Of a stretch of DNA of 64,000 nucleotides, positions 63,061-64,000 are shown one piece after another (the first letter of the stretch is position 1; the number at the start of each line of letters is the position of its first letter). The notes beneath the pieces were generated by a model that worked only from the letters and a program-made list of their open reading frames with translations, did not search any database and was not told the DNA's origin. The position numbers and the translations under genes are program-made. Source of the stretch: JBOGOC01 sp050747525. GTDB lineage: Bacteria > Acidobacteriota > Polarisedimenticolia > JACPZX01 > DASXTC01. The stretch covers positions 88,348-152,347 of the forward strand of contig JBOGOC010000061.1 in the NCBI GenBank assembly GCA_050747525.1. The letters are read 5' to 3'.

Positions 63061-63575
63061 AAGCCCGAGAACGAAGGGCGCCCACCGCGGTCGAGCAGCT
63101 CGTCGAGCATCACCTTGAAGTGGGTCATCCCCCTGTGGAGCGCTTCGGTGCTGGCCGAGCCGGCCTCGCTCTGCAGCGCGATGCGCCGCGCCGGGCGATA
63201 ATGCTCCGCGAGGGCAGGGTGATCGGTGGCCAGCCCGATGGCGGCGGCGTCGAAATCGAGCACGGGGAAGCCGCGGGCCTCCATGATGTCGGCCAGCAGG
63301 CGATCGGCCTCGGAGATGGCCTGGGCGGGATCGTCCACGAACCGCGCGCTCGTGGAATGCCAGGCCACCAGGTAGCGCTCCCGCTCGTCGGTCGAGAGCC
63401 GGCGCACGACGGGCCGGCGGAACCGCGAGCGGATACCTCCCTCGGCGGGGTGAGGCCCTCGGAACGGAATGCCAGGCTCGGAAAGGATCCGCTGCGAGAA
63501 GTGCCCCCCACGCCCGAGTGCGAACGCCGATAGGATGAGTGCGATGGCGGCCAGGATGACGAACCAGAAGCTCAT
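63057..63575 (-). CDS. Conserved hypothetical protein, membrane-anchored
   Basis: 172 residues: N-terminal helix (FWFVILAAIALILSAFALG), then a cytoplasmic or periplasmic helical domain with LSTDERERYLVAWHSTSARFVDDP, AISEADRLLADIMEARGFPVLDFD and HPALAEHYRPAR. I recognise this pattern (ER-Y-x3-W and FVDDP, ADxL, RGxPV-xDF, DHP, EHYR) as a widespread uncharacterised family; no function is known to me. Convergent with the desaturase at CTAG 63057-63060. Confidence 0.75.
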   Translation of the reverse strand: MSFWFVILAAIALILSAFALGRGGHFSQRILSEPGIPFRGPHPAEGGIRSRFRRPVVRRLSTDERERYLVAWHSTSARFVDDPAQAISEADRLLADIMEARGFPVLDFDAAAIGLATDHPALAEHYRPARRIALQSEAGSASTEALHRGMTHFKVMLDELLDRGGRPSFSGF

Positions 63576-63791
63576 GAGACGAACACCTCCTCGACGACTC
63601 CGCCGGGACGCCGGCTTCGCGGGACATCCTTATGGGCAGCAAGGCATGTGCCACGAGAGAAAAGGCCATGCGGCAAGGCGGAAGCCACATCGGCGTGGAT
63701 CACCGCGCCACGCCGCCCGATGAGGGGGTCAGGGGAATCCCGCAAGGGTGCATCCGATGGACGCGCCCGCCGTCGCATTTGCCATGAACCA

Positions 63792-64000
63792 ATGATCCGC
63801 ACACCTCGCGCGAGTCTCGATCCGGCCGCATCGTCCGAGGGCGCCTTGATGGCGGCGGCCTTGCTGGCCTGCGCCGAGGCGCTCGCTCCCCGCGAGGGCC
63901 CGCACGATCCCGAAGGGCGTCTGGCCTGGGCCGAGCGGGGGGGCGCGTTCGGCCATGCCGGCGTCATCGACATCCGCGAAGGGCTCGCCCTGAGTCCCGG
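63792..64000 (+). CDS. Possible partial gene running off the right edge
   Basis: An open frame from ATG 63792 continues to the end of the window (MIRTPRASLDPAASSEGALM, then AALLACAEALAP and GRLAWAERGGAFGHAGVIDI). No family is recognised. An overlapping minus-strand frame (63572-63973) looks less protein-like. The 216 bp before it (63576-63791) show nothing recognisable. Confidence 0.35.
   Translation, partial: MIRTPRASLDPAASSEGALMAAALLACAEALAPREGPHDPEGRLAWAERGGAFGHAGVIDIREGLALSP

Noticed and set aside
63572..63973. 133-codon minus-strand frame
   Set aside because: Overlaps the start of the 63057-63575 gene, has low-complexity Arg/Ala/Ser composition and no ribosome binding site.

Overview
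The window is GC-rich and encodes a Gram-negative, diderm, aerobically respiring bacterium. The evidence includes TonB-dependent and TolC-type outer-membrane proteins, an LpxL-like acyltransferase, lipoboxes, an alternative complex III/caa3-type respiratory operon and a class II ribonucleotide reductase. The carboxypeptidase-regulatory-domain TonB receptor, the respiratory gene order and the general style suggest Acidobacteriota. That placement is inference only; there is no rRNA gene to confirm it.

Layout. 1-5.4 kb: an LpxL-like acyltransferase, a DUF2062 protein and a halogenase-like flavoprotein (minus strand, cut by the window edge) diverge from a second halogenase-like flavoprotein with DoxX and two small membrane proteins. 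This may be the edge of a lipid or pigment biosynthesis locus. 5.4-13.2 kb: an S41 protease, a short chimeric gene remnant, a double histidine kinase with two receiver domains, and an M50 site-2 protease with CBS domains, the source of part of the remnant. 13.2-25.3 kb: one minus-strand operon in which every adjacent pair of genes overlaps (actABCDEF, a 119-aa protein, sco, coxB, coxA, coxC, coxD). It carries electrons from quinol through alternative complex III to a caa3-type oxidase. 25.4-35.4 kb: a GNAT protein, a Cys-rich secreted peptide, a Cu/Ag efflux operon (cusCBA) headed by a Cys-rich small protein, and a divergent NosL-like lipoprotein with two bacterial PH-domain proteins. 35.4-47.4 kb: a beta-helix secreted protein, a flavoprotein/polyferredoxin fusion, and an outer-membrane group (beta-barrel, TonB receptor, TPR protein, purple-acid-phosphatase-like enzyme).

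47.4-56.5 kb: a candidate SelW-like selenoprotein downstream of an AlkB-like oxygenase, then an aldo/keto reductase, an M1 peptidase, a hydrolase, a glycosyltransferase, a small secreted protein, an ankyrin lipoprotein with an apparent frameshift, and a DUF2059 protein. 56.6-64 kb: nrdJ, carrying a LAGLIDADG intein and an anomalous AT-rich patch over its active site. A leader with two NrdR-like boxes and an intrinsic-terminator-like hairpin precedes it. A fatty acid desaturase and a conserved hypothetical protein follow.

The most interesting points are the UGA-containing CxxU gene with a SECIS-like hairpin (47471-47710), the AT-rich active-site patch in nrdJ, the nrdJ leader hairpin, and the chimeric duplicated fragment at 7722-7913. 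No rRNA, tRNA or CRISPR array was seen.
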